From Babylonia areolata (taxonomy: Eukaryota > Mollusca > Gastropoda > Neogastropoda > Buccinidae): 64,000 bases of DNA. The translations under genes were made by a program, and so were the position numbers. The stretch lies in contig NC_134898.1 of NCBI RefSeq assembly GCF_041734735.1, positions 36,559,531-36,623,530 of the forward strand, read 5' to 3'. The notes below the pieces were generated by a model. The model ran no database searches. It was given only the letters and a program-made list of their open reading frames with translations, and was not told where the DNA came from. This document shows positions 10,385-23,014 of the stretch, piece by piece; positions within the stretch are counted from its first letter, which is position 1, and the number at the start of each line of letters is the position of its first letter.

Positions 10385-11505
10385 TCCAACACACAAACCA
10401 AACACCCGAAAGACAAACCAAACACCCGAAAAACAAACCAAACCACCGAAAAACAAACCAGATCCCCGAAAGACAAACCCAAATCCCCCGAAAGAAAAGA
10501 CAAACCAAATCCCCTGAAAGACAAACCCAACCTCCCAAAAGACAAACCAAAACCCCGAAAGACAAACCAAATCCCCCGAAAGACCCTGAAAGACAAACCA
10601 AACACCCGAAAGACAAACCAGATCCCGGAAAGACAAACCAAACACCCGAAAAACAAACCAGATCCCTGAAAGACAAACCAAACACCCGAAAGACAAACCA
10701 GATCCCCGAAAGACAAACCAAACCCCCGAAAGACAAACCAAACCCCCCGAAAGACAAACCAAATCCCCTGAAAGACAAACCAAATCCCCTGAAAGACAAA
10801 CCCAACCTCCCGAAAAACAAACCAGATCCCTGAAAGACAAACCAAACACCCGAAAGACAAACCAGATCCCCGAAAGACAAACCAAATCCCCCGAAAGACA
10901 AACCAAATCCCCCGAAATACAAACCAAATCCCCTGAAAGACAAACCAAATCCCCTGAAAGACAAACCCAACCTCCCGAAAGACAAACCAAACCCCCCGAA
11001 AGACAAACCAAATCCCCTGAAAGACAAACCAAATCCCCCGAAAGACAAACCAAATCCCCGAAAGACAAACCCAACCTCCCGAAAGACAAACCCAACCCCC
11101 CGAAAGACAAACCAAATCCCCTGAAAGACAAACCCAACCTCCCGAAAGACAAACCCAACCTCCCGAAAGACAAACCCAACCTCCCGAAAGACAACCTCCC
11201 GAAAGACAAACCCAACCTCCCGAAAGACAACCTCCCGAAAGACAAACCCAACCTCCCGAAAGACAAACCTAACCTCCCGAAAGACAAACCAAAACCCCGA
11301 AAGACAAACCCAACCTCCGAAAGACAAACCCAACCCCCGAAAGACAAACCTAACCTCCGAAAGACAACCAACCCCCGAAAGACAAACTAACTCCCGAAAG
11401 ACAAACCCAACCTCCCGAAAGACAAACCAAACCCCCCGAAAGACAAACCAACCTCCCGAAAGACAAACCAAAACCCCGAAAGACAAACCAAACACCCGTC
11501 GTTCT
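10385..11505. repeat. Minisatellite, unit about 18-20 bp
   Basis: About 55-60 copies of a unit of the form 'cgaaagacaaaccaaacccc' with many length variants (17-21 bp). Its minus-strand frames are long and open but encode only the low-complexity repeats of the unit. Confidence 0.95.
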
Positions 11506-11639
11506 TGCTGTGTTTGCCTTCAACGTATCTTTCATTCTATTTCATTTCAGTGCGTTCACTTATTTGTTTACCGTTTTAATTATTTCATTTCATTTCATGC
11601 TAATGTGGGACACAAACTCAGGGCAGACACTCCAGACCT

Positions 11640-11790
11640 GACCAGTGCATTGTGTTTATGGGTAGGTCAGGCGTTTCTTTTTTCTTTTCTTTTTTTTTTC
11701 TTTTTTTTTTTTCTTCTTTTTTTCCGATGCAGATGTGATGTAACGTATATGGCTCAGTCCGCAAGCTTTGACACATCCTTGAAACTGAAA
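11640..11790 (+). repeat. Interspersed repeat S6, degraded copy
   Basis: Has 'gatgcagatgtgatgtaacg', 'tatatggctcagtccgc' and the 'gaaactgaaa' end seen in better copies at 18280-18415 and 35855-35982, but split by a T-rich tract. Confidence 0.5.
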
Positions 11791-12169
11791 GTAAAACTGG
11801 AACTCCCATCGCGTGACCAGGCAAAAAACGGATTTCCGTCAACGCTCTTCCGGATACGGACACTTGTAGATTTATATGACCGTGGCATTGTGACGGTCCC
11901 GTCTGTTTCTATACTTTCTGTGTTGGCCTACTGATGGTCGATGTAACATGAGACACCAGGAAAAAAAAAAACTCGGTTGGGTGTATACTGTAACCTTCCT
12001 TGTAAGCGCCCACCCCCACTTCTCATAAATTTCACACTGAACTTGGTGGTGGGCGTTTTGCTAGTCACTCTACCATTTTCGGGGCCCATTCCTTTACTTA
12101 GTTTCACCATCCATTCAAGGCGCAACGCTCGACTTGTATTGACGCAAGTTTACAGTTCTCCCTTAACTC

Positions 12170-12650
12170 TGTGAAGAGCCTCGGTTTTGTGTCAAAGCCT
12201 GGGTCTCTGCAGAAACCGTTTTCGTGGCATGAATTTTGAATATCAATGCTTTGCATTTGGGCAAAGTCTTGTGGCTTGTTTCATTTTTTTAAGTGTAGCT
12301 TGTTTCAGTTGGGGATAGTATAACAGCAAAGTGAGAGCTGAATGATCAACGGTTTCTCCATTGCAATGGGAGGCCATTTACAGCTTAGTCTTTTGTGAAG
12401 GACAATGACTCTCAAACTAGGGGGAGGCAAGTCTGCACTGGTTCTTGGTGCTGCAGCCCCAGGAGCTAGTTGGCCTTTCGGAACCATCCCAACGCCGACT
12501 GTCCTAAATCTTTCTTAGCTGAGAGAGGGGGCTTATAACTTTGGCAAGACACTCTCCGCTTTTATCAAATTCTAGCCCAGATAGTCGGGACAGCAGTTGC
12601 CTCCTACACAGACACAACTGACCATCATACCATCACACAGCACTGACTGG
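12170..12650 (-). repeat. Interspersed repeat family S5, copy 2
   Basis: Minus-strand copy collinear with 54035-54515, including the end that reads 'gacccaggctttgacac' on the minus strand. Length about 480 bp. Confidence 0.8.
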
Positions 12651-13490
12651 ACTGAGAATGAAAAACAGAACGCTGGCTGCAGAAAGAAGACGTCATGGAG
12701 TGACGTCATGCTCCCCACTTGTTATTTTTCAATGACACATCGACATGAAGGCGTTCTAGTCTTTGTCTCTGGATCTAAAACCTGCCTTGCATTGTGAAGC
12801 AAAGCGATCACAGATAGCAAACTGAGTTTTCATTATTTCCATTTTCTTCTGTTTTTTTTTTCCTTCAAATTGTGGGGAGGGTGTTTGCAAGGTATTTTAC
12901 GCCATGCAAAGGCGTGTTCGTTTACTAGACACTGATGTTTGCAAAATAGTTTAAAGTTCATAATATAGTACATATAATTACAGTACAGTGATGATTATAT
13001 CTTCGTTGTCTTTTCTTGTTCTTGTTTTTACCATTGTTATCATTTGTAGAAGCAGCAGTAGTAGAAGTAGTGGTAATTGTAGCAGTCGTAGCATTTATGA
13101 GTAAACGTGTTTTGTGTTGGCATGTTTGACTTTCTGTTTGTCTTTGTATACAGTCTGTCTGCCAGTAGGCCTATATCTCTTATTTCTTCTGCGCCAATGC
13201 ATACGTATGCACTTGCACATTATGGATTTTGTCCTTCTCCAGTTCAGCTGCACATCAGCTGTGGCTTATCTCAAAAGAGTATCCGCTACTACTACTATTA
13301 ATGATAATAATAATGTTAGAAATTAGATGAATTGATTAATTAACAATAGAGTGTGAGAAATTGACAGACAAACAGGCACAAGAACATACGGACAGACATT
13401 ACATTCGAACATCACGAACTCACGTCAGAGAGCACTCGAGTTCGAACCTCATCAAAGACACGTACACATTTACGTGAGATTCTTCAGCCT
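12651..13490. other. Intergenic DNA, nothing recognised
   Basis: No exon signals, tRNA-like head or tandem repeat of note in this stretch, apart from short AT-rich runs. Confidence 0.5.
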
Positions 13491-13495
13491 GTGAC

Positions 13496-13633
13496 TGGAT
13501 CCTTCCCACAGAGGAGTGTGCTGTAGGTTCAAATGTAGAAGACTGGGATGGTTTTGAGGAGTGTTGCTCAAATTTCCTGACCAACAGAGTTGGTGTCTGT
13601 ATCTCCCAGGCCTGGTTGAAAAACTGATATAGG

Positions 13634-13684
<51 letters not shown>
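13496..13684 (+). repeat. Partial S2 element plus (AT)n
   Basis: 13496-13625 matches the middle of the S2 body ('gagtgtgctgtaggttc', 'tcctgaccaacagagttg', 'ctcccaggcctggtt'). It is followed at 13639-13684 by a pure (AT)n array. Confidence 0.65.
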
Positions 13685-13689
<5 letters not shown>

Positions 13690-13940
13690 CAAATCCAATT
13701 GCACATGTCTTCGCGTTTGTTTGTTTTTCTTAAAATAATTAAGAATACAACAAAAATAGTCATGGTTTATCGTTTAACCTTTGAAACTGTTTTAGTGTTT
13801 GGGGTGGAGTTGGGCTCTTGAAAAAGTTCTCATTTATGTTCACGTTGGTCCAAATATACCTCCAAAACGTTTAGTTTACACAGCCAGTTGCAGCCGGTCT
13901 GTGCTGTACGGTTCTTCAGGTTTGCTCTTCAACCCTTTCT

Positions 13941-14327
13941 GTTAACCAAAGGGAAACCACTTACTCAAACAAAAATTTCTCGACGGAACCTCTTTTTTGT
14001 TAAGGAAATGTCTCTTAACTCACTCAGTACGGCCAGTCCTCTCTTCTCCTCTACACAGTCCCCTCGGATGTCCAGTGGGTGTCTGAATGGCACACCTTTA
14101 GCTTCCGTCGTAAGAATTGTGGTATTCTTTGTCAACATTCACCTCTTCAGTATAACAGCCTTCCTCTTGCAATATTTTGATGATGGTAATTGGGGTGAAA
14201 GCTGTTAACGTCGTCTCTTTCGCCGTTCGTATGGAGAGAGTTAACCCAAGGGTAACCACTTATTCTGGCAAAGAGAACTTCCCCATTTCTCGTCGGAACT
14301 TCTTTTTTGTTAAAGAAATGTCTCTTA
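13941..14327. mobile_element. TTAA-bounded MITE-like element between direct repeats
   Basis: A 230-bp core (14015-14244) starts TTAACTCACTCAGTACG and ends, read in reverse complement, TTAACTCTCTCCATACG, an imperfect terminal inverted repeat with TTAA at each edge, as in piggyBac-type MITEs. It is flanked by 78-87-bp direct repeats (13941-14018 and 14241-14327), both running from 'ttaacc.aaggg.aaccac' to 'aaatgtctcttaa'. There is no coding capacity. A TTAA-targeted insertion into or between related elements is the simplest reading. Confidence 0.5.
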
Positions 14328-15118
14328 AAAACCAACACCAGCAGAACATGGAATGTCAACCCCCCAAAAATATGAATGAAACAAACGTCTTGACATGTTT
14401 TATAAAACTGTGCGTGGAAAACTACTAGACACGGCCCAGAGGGACCAGTAACAAGGGATAATCCAAAGGGGACTATTTAAAGGGAATCTAGACAACCAAT
14501 CCCACGATTAAAAACTGGACACCACACCATAACCTGTTGGATTCATTGGATGGCGACTGGTATGCTATCATAGAAATAATAAATCCAAGCCCAGATGTCT
14601 TTGTTTTTCCATAAAACGATGGAGGACGCATTATTATTTATCTTAATGAAAGGAAGCAAAGATTTCAGGCATGTGACATAGATCTCTGAAGTAGCATTGT
14701 CATAACTCTCATCGTAAGAATTCAGAAAAAAAAAAAAGAATCGTCTCAAATCGTGAAGTCTTTTACGTCCGCTTTCGTTTTTGGGTTCCCCCAATCGCTT
14801 CCATGACTGTGAGTTCGGGGTTCTTTTCTTTGTTTGGTTGTTTTTTGCGTGTGTGTTCGTTCTTTAGCGTCTTTTCACTATCAGCCGATATTAGACGTTA
14901 AAAAAAAAAAAAAAAGAAGAAGGGGGGGGGGGGGGGGGGGGGGTAGTGGGAGGGGGGGGGGGGGGGGGGGGGCAGGGAAGAGGTAAACAGAAAAGGTAAA
15001 CCAGAAAATTACCAAAGAAATGCATAACTAACATGCAATTACATTTAACAGTAACAATTCAATAATAATAAAGATAATAATCAGACACCATTAACACAAT
15101 TCTGCGGTGTGTGTTTAC
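14328..15118. other. Intergenic DNA with poly(A) and poly(G) runs
   Basis: Nothing gene-like. A poly(A) stretch near 14899-14914 is followed by long poly(G) runs at 14922-14972. Confidence 0.6.
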
Positions 15119-15213
15119 GTCTGTGTGTGTGTGTGTGTGTGTGTACGCGCGTGCGTGCGTGTCTGCATGTGTGTGGAGGGGTAAGGGGGGCCAGGGGGGG
15201 GGGGGGGGGGGGG
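15119..15213. repeat. (GT)n and poly(G)
   Basis: A (GT)n array at 15121-15145 and a G run at 15195-15213. Confidence 0.85.
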
Positions 15214-15330
15214 TTCGGTTTCAGCAAACTCCTGGAGACTGTTGCTGGAGGGACGTGGCGGCGGTCTTAACTCCTGGGGAAAGTGTTCACTCCGTCGGAC
15301 TCTGCAACTAATCATCATTGTTAAGCGATC
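15214..15330 (+). repeat. Partial S2-like fragment
   Basis: Contains 'ggagggacgtggcggc' and 'actccgtcggactctgc', similar to the central part of the S2 element at 6470-7306 (minus strand there). Short and truncated on both sides. Confidence 0.45.
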
Positions 15331-16239
15331 GTTGTTCTCAGCAAGGAGCTTATAGCAGGTAGCTAGTTTGCTGAATCAGAAAAGGCACTCCTGAACTCCA
15401 ACGCAATGGTTCTTAAGCACTGCAGGGTCTCCTCTGGTGCGTGACCCTCGTATCAACTTAATGTGAATAGCTTTCTGCTGGTTCCAGGGTTGAGAAAGAG
15501 CCAGGTTGGGTGTGTGGCTCTGCAGATTAAAAAAAATAATAATAATAAAAACGAAAGAAGATCACATGAAGTGTAAAAGAAAGAAAAAATGTATGGTGGG
15601 GCGTTTCTGAAATTATGAACAAAACACCGCCTCACTGTGCATTGGTTGCCGGGCTCGGCAAACACTTCAGCGTCGGATGCCAGTGCAAAGCAGAAGTGGC
15701 CGTGTCGAAACTCGCGTTACGTCCATGCTCTTGAATGAGTCATGTAAAGCAACACTGCTGCACATGCAGATAATGAATTGTTTGTTCCGTGTCCTGTGTT
15801 TGTTTCGTCGTTTTCCCGTTATTTTTCTTCTGGGTGATTTTTTGATAGTATATTTAAGAATATTATTATCTAAATTCATTCGTTTACTTCTGTCCTGTTC
15901 AATTCCGTTTCTTTTCTTTTTTTTCTTTTCTTTTTTTTTCTTTTTTTTCTTTTCTTTTTTTAATTCGTTTCCTACAATTCTCTTGTACATTAGTCTATCT
16001 TGTTTGTTGTTACTTTTTCTTTTTTTTATCTATTTCATTTCGTAAGAGAGAGAGGGAGAGGGGGGGAGGGGGAGGAGGGGGGACTCGAACTAAATGTTCT
16101 CTTTTTTATATTGAGGTTAAGCAGCTAGCTTCTTTTCACTCCTCAAAAATACCATAATCGTTAAAGAGAGAGACAGACAGACAGAGACAGACAGACAGCA
16201 GGAACAAAACTTTAATCTCCAGTCTACATGCCCCTAGGA

Positions 16240-16275
<36 letters not shown>

Positions 16276-16685
16276 AAATGTCAGCAATTAGGTATCTTCT
16301 TGCCCAAGTATTTCACAGAGAGTAACTATTCTGCAGATGATTTGGGGGAAGTTATTTCAAACGAGGTTCTTTTAGTAGAACTTTCAAAGGCATTTTAGTT
16401 CATAGCCCTATTTCTACATTCCTTTAATGTACTTAATGGTTTTAGTTATTATCATCATTATTGAAATGTTACTGTTAAAAGCTAATTTCATGTTAGTTGT
16501 GCATTTCTTAGTAGTTTTCTATCTTTTCTGTATTATCCTGACTTCTCTTTCCCCTCTCCCTACCCCTCCCCACCCCAAAGAGAGAATCAGTGAACGGGAG
16601 GACCATCTCCAGTTCATATATGGGAGACTATCGAAATAAAACTTTCTCTGCTATTACCACTGTCTGAATTTCTTCCCTTCGACCA

Positions 16686-16738
<53 letters not shown>

Positions 16739-17467
16739 CTACGTTACTCTATGTCTGTCTATGTGTCTGTCCGTCTGTCTCTTTTTTTCCGTTACTCTCT
16801 CTCTCCACTTCTCTCGCCACCCATTCCCCGCCCCCATCATTCTCGCCATTCCATTCAGTTTTGCTTGGCTTCTTGCACACTTAAAGTCTTAACTCCCGAG
16901 AGCAAGGTTTCGGTTGCGCATGCGCACTAGAGCCTATCCAGGACTTGTATCCAAATCCAGACGACCTTCCCTACATGGGTCACATGTGGTGGTGAAAGGT
17001 TAGGAGATCGTCATATTTCTCTCCGTTTGCATGTTTTACAAACAATGTGGTCGTTTACGGTTGCCAACGTCGAGGGGCTGTCTGCATGCTTTCCAATTCT
17101 CACCGGACAGTACCACGTGCTGGTGCTATTTTTATCTGACAGACACGTCTAGCGCAAACACAAACGGCTCTAGCTCCGCCCCTTTTCTCTGCATTCAAAT
17201 TTTGTATTACGTGTAGCTGACACATTTTGTACTTTCCAAAGTCAATTCAGGTCTAGATTGGAAGCTGCTAGGCAAATCTCGCTCTCTGCCATAAATGAAG
17301 TCAAACCGTAGCTTTATTAGGCTTTTATTTTGAATAAACCTTCACCGACGTCACAGTGTCAGACTCTGGTGAGAAACTGGCTTGATTCAAATCGCCCGCC
17401 ATTTATAGTCCGGTTCAGGCTTTAATACAGTTCATCATGATAAAAACATTTTTTTGGCCGTATTCAT
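15331..17467. other. Intergenic DNA, no gene recognised
   Basis: Contains T-rich and G-rich low-complexity tracts (15905-15960, 16040-16080) and microsatellites at 16243-16268 (AC) and 16693-16732 (GT). No exons or known repeats. Confidence 0.5.
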
Positions 17468-17546
17468 CGGGTGCCTGCATGGCTCAGTTGGGTGATCGCC
17501 GTTCTCACAATCAGAAGGCTGTGAGTTCGAGTCTCCGGACACGCCC
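17468..17546 (+). repeat. tRNA-like head (S9), probably a SINE remnant
   Basis: The run 'tgcatggctcagttggg' resembles an A box and 'gagttcgagtctcc' a B box at tRNA spacing. The acceptor stem pairs poorly, so a working tRNA gene is unlikely. What follows is AT-rich without a recognisable body. Confidence 0.4.
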
Positions 17547-17839
17547 AAAATGTGAAGAGTAGGAATTTAGAATATAATAAGACAAAACAAAAATATCAAC
17601 GTATAAAAAAAAAAATCATAAATCAAATAAATAAATAAAAGTCATGAAGTATGAGCCAGTAAAACAGAAAATGGATACAAGAAAGAAAAAAAAACCCACC
17701 CAAAAACAAAAAAAACAAAAAAACTGTAGAATGTTGTTAAAAAAACAAACTGGATGAAAAATGAAACTTGGTTTTTGGTTGTTGTTTTTTGTGTGTTTTT
17801 TTTAGTGTGCATGTGATTTTAGAGATCCTTTTGAAATCT

Positions 17840-18415
17840 ACGTAAGTGTGCCTCTGTGTGTGTGTGTGTGCCATGGAAGCTGCGATACGTAGCCTAGAAA
17901 TGAGTGTGAGAGGGTGCAGGGTAATGTGTGTGTGTTTGTATGTGTGTGTTGGGGCTCATGTACGTTTATGTGTATTTGACTGTGCTTTCATATCTGTGAA
18001 ACTGCATGTTTGGTGGATATTTGTTAAGATATGTGTGTGTATGTGTGAATGTGTGCCAGTTTGCATGTTTTACATTTATTTGCTTATTTATCATCATTGT
18101 TGTTTTTATTTATTCATTTATTTATTATTATTATCATTATTATTACTTTTTAAAAATTATTTATTTATTTATTTATGTACGCTTATAATTGACTTCATCA
18201 AGTTTTTGTGCCTTATACATATTATTATTAGTAGTAGTAGTTCTTTTTTTATGTATTTATCTATTATTTATTTACCCTTCTTTCTCAAGGCCTGACTAAG
18301 CGCGTTGGGTTACGCTGCTGGTCAGGCATCTGCGTGGCAGATGTGGTGTAGCGTATATGGGTTTGTCCAAACGCAGTGACGCCTCCTTGAGCTACTGAAA
18401 CTGAAACTGAAACTG
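17840..18415 (+). repeat. Interspersed repeat family S6, long copy
   Basis: Matches 57265-57740 (-) over most of its length: 'gggctcatgtacgtttatgt', 'tatctgtgaaactgcatgtt', then the conserved end 'ggcctgactaagcgcgttgg' and 'gcatctgcgtggcagatgtg', closing with repeated 'actgaa'. Shorter copies carry only the end (25535-25615, 35855-35982, 50470-50720). Confidence 0.8.
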
Positions 18416-19198
18416 TTGATGAAGATCACCTTCACCTTCACCTTCACCTCTCCCGTAGTCTGGGTTCAGACCGTTGGGGCACCGCTGCTGACCTGGCCAC
18501 CACTCCTCTCCACTCTTCACGGTTTTCTGATTTCCTCAGGGCGTCACCGAGCGTCAAGCCTGTCCACCCCCGGATGTTGTCTTCCCATCTCTTCTTCTGC
18601 CGTCCTCTCCTTCTGCCTCCTTGTACGGTGCCTTGCAGGAACGTTTTGGCAAGACCAGATGATCGGGAGATGTGTCCATACCATCTAAGTTTGCGTTTTT
18701 TCACTATGGACAGAAGGTCTTCGTAGGGTCCAATACTTTGCTGGATTCTGTTCTTCACTTCCGTGTTAGTGATGTGGTCTCTGTAGGAGATGCCAAGTAG
18801 TCTACGAAAGCATCTCATCTCGACAGCTTGGATTCTTCTCTCGATGTCTGCAGTCAGGGTCCAAGTCTCGCAGGCGTAGAGCAATATTGATATAACCAGG
18901 GAACGCATCAGTCTGATTTTTGAGCTGAGAGCGATGTTTTTGTTGTTCCAGATGGTGTTCAGCTTGTTGAGTGCCGTTGTTGTTTGGGCAATTCTCGAGA
19001 GTACTTCTGGTTTAGATCCTTCATCTGACACGATTGCTCCCAGATATTTGAAGCTGTGGACTGTTTTAAGCTTTTCGTCGTTGACTTTGATGTCAATGCT
19101 GATGCCGTTTGTGTTGTTAGTCATCAGTTTGGTTTTCTCCGCACTGATTTGCATTCCATTGATGAAGATATTAGTTTCAAATGCTGAAACAAAGTAAA
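18416..19198 (-). mobile_element. 5'-truncated LINE, C-terminal RT/post-RT part
   Basis: The minus strand encodes about 245 uninterrupted codons of a non-LTR retrotransposon: KTKLMTNN (RT end), [64 protein letters not shown], ending in a stop near 18444 and a short (GGTGAA)n tail at 18416-18443. It abuts the 3' end of the S6 copy, so it probably inserted there. Endonuclease and catalytic RT motifs are missing. Clade not assigned with certainty. Confidence 0.85.
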
Positions 19199-19215
19199 TG
19201 TAACTGAACAAATGT

Positions 19216-19261
<46 letters not shown>
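19216..19261. repeat. (AC)n microsatellite
   Basis: Pure AC array immediately upstream of the truncated LINE copy. Confidence 0.95.
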
Positions 19262-19263
<2 letters not shown>

Positions 19264-19800
19264 TGTCTTTTCAAAACCATTTTGTATTGCAAACACTCTC
19301 CCGCTCACTCAGATATAGCATTAAAAAAAGAGAAAGGTTGTGACTAAAACAAAACAATAAAATCAAGGTGTTTTTTTTTCATTTTTGATGTATAACACAA
19401 CTGCTAAAAAGTATTGCGTATGTAGCAAATCTTGATGTAAGAAGTAAAACCAAATATAATCAGAATAGCAAATTCCTGTTGACAGATCTGGTTGAAATGT
19501 CTGGTGGTGACAACAATAGCAACCAAAATAGTTTAAATTCATTGATAACTCTACAATAACAACTGATGTAACATTATTGATATACTGATAACACTACAGT
19601 AACATAACAACTGATATAATAATATTAATTCTTGACAACACTAAAATAACATAACAACCAACATAATAATTATATGATTTACTGATAACAATACCATACA
19701 ATTCATAACATTGACAATAATTCATAACAGTTACCATCAGAAAGGGCTTATCTAATCATAACAAAACATCCAAATTTTGTTTACAAATCTTTCATGAATA

Positions 19801-19855
<55 letters not shown>

Positions 19856-19904
19856 AACACACATATATATGCACATACATATATATATATATATATAGAC
19901 ATAG
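19262..19904. other. AT-rich intergenic DNA
   Basis: Degenerate 'ataacaactgatataata' patterns and an (AT)n/(AC)n tract at 19803-19865. No gene. Confidence 0.6.
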
Positions 19905-20155
19905 TCATTCAAATGAGACGATAAACCGAGGTCCCGATTGCAGCGTGCACTTAGCGCACGTAAAATAACCCACAGCAACAAAAGAGTTGTTCCTGGCAAA
20001 ATTCTGTATAAAAATCCACTTCGATAGGAAGAACAAATAAAACTGCGCGTAGGAAACAAATATTTTAAAAATGGGTGGCGCTGTAGTGTAGCAATGCGCT
20101 CTCCCTAGGGAGAGCAGCCCAAATTTCACACAGAGAAATCTGTTGTGATAAAAAG
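19905..20155 (+). repeat. SINE family S3, truncated copy
   Basis: Contains 'gataaaccgaggtcccg', 'gcaacaaaagagttgttcc', 'tggcaaaattctgta' and 'agcagcccaaatttcacac', shared with 60335-60700 (-) and other S3 copies; the tRNA-like head is missing. Confidence 0.75.
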
Positions 20156-20164
20156 AAATACAAA

Positions 20165-20404
20165 TACAAATATATATATGTATATAGATATATATATATA
20201 GAGAGAGAGAGATGTGTGTGTGTCTGTGTCTGTGTCTGTGTCGTGTGTGTCTATGTGTGTAAATCTCTGTGTGTGTCCGTGACAGTGTGTGTGTGTGTGT
20301 GCGTCTTCGTTCATTCTTTTGTTTAACGTCCACCCACAATTGTGATTTTAGACTTAAATGTGTGTGTGTGTGTTTTTGTGTGAATGTGAGAGTGTGTGTT
20401 AATG

Positions 20405-20458
<54 letters not shown>

Positions 20459-20662
20459 CATGTGTGTGTGCGTGTGTGTGTGTGTGTGTGTGTATGTAGT
20501 CATTTATGTATATTGACAACAGACGTAACACAACCCAGCAACCCTGTGTCCACTCCAGTCTAACAGCCATGAATAACAAAAACATAAGTATATAAATAAA
20601 CCACAAAAAAACACAAAAAACAGGGCATATAATGGCTACAAACATTCTAGTCAGAGTTATAA

Positions 20663-20711
<49 letters not shown>
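20165..20711. repeat. (AT), (GT) and (AC) microsatellite cluster
   Basis: Several dinucleotide arrays: about 20170-20205 (AT), 20205-20300 (GT-rich), 20405-20495 (GT), 20668-20711 (AC). Confidence 0.9.
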
Positions 20712-20713
<2 letters not shown>

Positions 20714-21122
20714 TCTCTCATTACAGTTCCAAGATGCTTTTTTCCCGAAGAAAAACACATGCAAGTGACAATAATATAGAAATACAGTCATTTCCATGCA
20801 CTTAAACACAGAACATAGCCAGCTTTGGCTTTGGTCATTCTGTCACTATTGTTTTTTTTACGTGGGATTAAAAATACTAAACACACAAAAGGTATAAATG
20901 TAGTTCATAAACATTTTTATGGAAAACATCCAAAAAACAACTCACACATGCAACATAGCTGAAAAACACACGACAAAAACTGCCAATCACAATCCTAAAG
21001 TCTGAAGAGAAACTGAATGCATATGATAAGTTTCGGGGAAAAAATTGTGTACCAGTACTAAGGCACAAATGAAACTGAACAGACGGTCAAAAGAAGAAAA
21101 GTCAAAGGCAGCAGTGGACCAA

Positions 21123-21173
<51 letters not shown>

Positions 21174-21443
21174 TTCATGTTGTCAGAGAACATACCATGT
21201 AACAACATACACATCCAAAAACTCAGATGACACCAGGAACATTATCTCATGGAGAATATATATCATATCATGACAGATTTATCACACATGAATTTATAAA
21301 CAATCACCACAGCTTAATGTGAATAAAAAATTATCACAGAGCTCATTATGATTCAAATCGTTTTGATTAAATTACACTGGGAGTATTTACAGACATTTTC
21401 AGGTAAATTAGGGCTGTCAAACAAAAATATGAATAAATGAATA

Positions 21444-21481
<38 letters not shown>

Positions 21482-21669
21482 CTATACATATAGATAGATA
21501 GACAGATAGATTTGGTAGATATATGACAGATAGAGACAGAAAGAGAGACAGAGAGAGAGAGAAAATGCATTCATACAGAATAAAATACATACATTCATAA
21601 CATAAAAAAAGGGAAAATACCTCCCATGCACCCCCATCTCCACACATACACATACACATTTATTCAACA
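20712..21669. other. Intergenic DNA with microsatellites
   Basis: Includes (GT)n at 21125-21172 and (AC)/(AT) at 21445-21482. No gene seen. Confidence 0.5.
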
Positions 21670-22155
21670 ACAACAAGAGAGGCAAGGCCTTCAAGACTCA
21701 CTTGTGATAAATTAAGTCCCCTAGCATTAATTACAGAGTAATTTCCCTTTTTTTTACTATCTGCACCAAAACGTTTGCAAAATAAATAAAAATTCCATGC
21801 TTAGCAAAAAGAAGTTCCTGTTTGAACAAAAAATGATAATAATGACTCCTCTTGTTGTTGTGTCAGAATAAGAGGTCAAAGTGCCAAGTTTAGAGAATAC
21901 AAAAAATATAAATATAACAGTAAATGCAGTTTGCATATAATTTGGCTTCTTTTTTAATTTTTTTTTGTGCCCATCCCAGAGGTGCAATACTGTTTTAAAC
22001 AAGATGACTGGAAAGAACTGAATTTTTCCTATTTTTATGCCAAATTTGGTGTCAACTGACAAAGTATTTGCAGAGAAAATGTCAATGTTAAAGTTTACCA
22101 CGGACACATAGACACATGGACACCGGGTTAAAACATAGACTCACTTTGTTTATAC
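21670..22155 (+). repeat. Interspersed repeat family S7, copy 2
   Basis: Starts with 'gagaggcaaggccttcaag' and ends 'acaagtgagtcaaaaag'. The last 120 bp match 755-950, but here the 'cggacacatagacacatgg' tract has not expanded into a microsatellite. A comparable opening run, 'gagagtcaaggcctttaag', lies at 62-80. Confidence 0.65.
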
Positions 22156-23010
22156 AAGTGAGTCAAAAAGAGAACAACTAGATTCAGGTTCAAGGCATGA
22201 TGGCTTTCAGTTGTAGCAGTCCATGACTTCATGCTTCCAGTCACTGGATATCAAAATAGTCTTAAAATAGCTTTATCCAGATTTAACTTTAGCTTTCCTG
22301 TCTAAATTCTTCTGGTCTTGGATAAAAACCAACTTGCAGTCCATTCACATTTGACTTTCTTTTGCTAATTCACTTCAAACTATAATGCCAGTGAAAAATA
22401 CAAAAAGACAAGCAATACCAAAGAGAGCAAACAAAGAATATTATTGATGACCAGAGCAAAACTGGTCACAAAATAGCAGAAACTTATACACCCGCACAAA
22501 ATGTATTATCAAAATGTAAGATAAAGATCCCATAAATCATCTAAACAAGAAATGGCACAAAAAAAAGATAAACAAAAAAAGGTCCCTGCACATAATTATC
22601 AACATACAGCTAGGAACATAACCAACCATCTCACAGTCTCTACAACAACATGTGATTAACTCGACTGCAAAACTGATCAAATACTTTTCACTTAAAGCTG
22701 GCATCAAAATACACATTACAATATCATTCACTTAAATCAAAAGTGCACATTTGAAAACAGGCTCAGAACAGAGTCACAGAGCGTAAGCAAATATATAAAT
22801 AAACAAATCAACAGTTAGATCAATAAGTGAATTGGCAAAAAAAGAACAAAGCATATGTTTGAGCAGAATATGAACATATTTGCTTATATTTGCCTCTTAT
22901 GTCTGGACAATGCAAAAAAAACACACAAAAAAACAACATATTGCCTGCTTGTATATATATGTATACACATACATACATACAAATTAAAACAGAAGCCACC
23001 TCACAAAACA
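22156..23010. other. Intergenic or 3' UTR of gene 2
   Basis: AT-rich, no exon. It lies downstream of the gene 2 stop codon (23320). A poly(A) signal for gene 2 could lie here but none was identified confidently. Confidence 0.4.
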
Positions 23011-23014
23011 CCCA

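Noticed and set aside
10028-11495. Long minus-strand frames with FGGLVCLSG-type repeats
   Set aside because: Product of the 19-bp minisatellite; several frames open together and no splice or start context.
17468-17546. A functional tRNA gene
   Set aside because: A- and B-box-like runs are present but the acceptor stem does not pair well; a SINE head is more likely.
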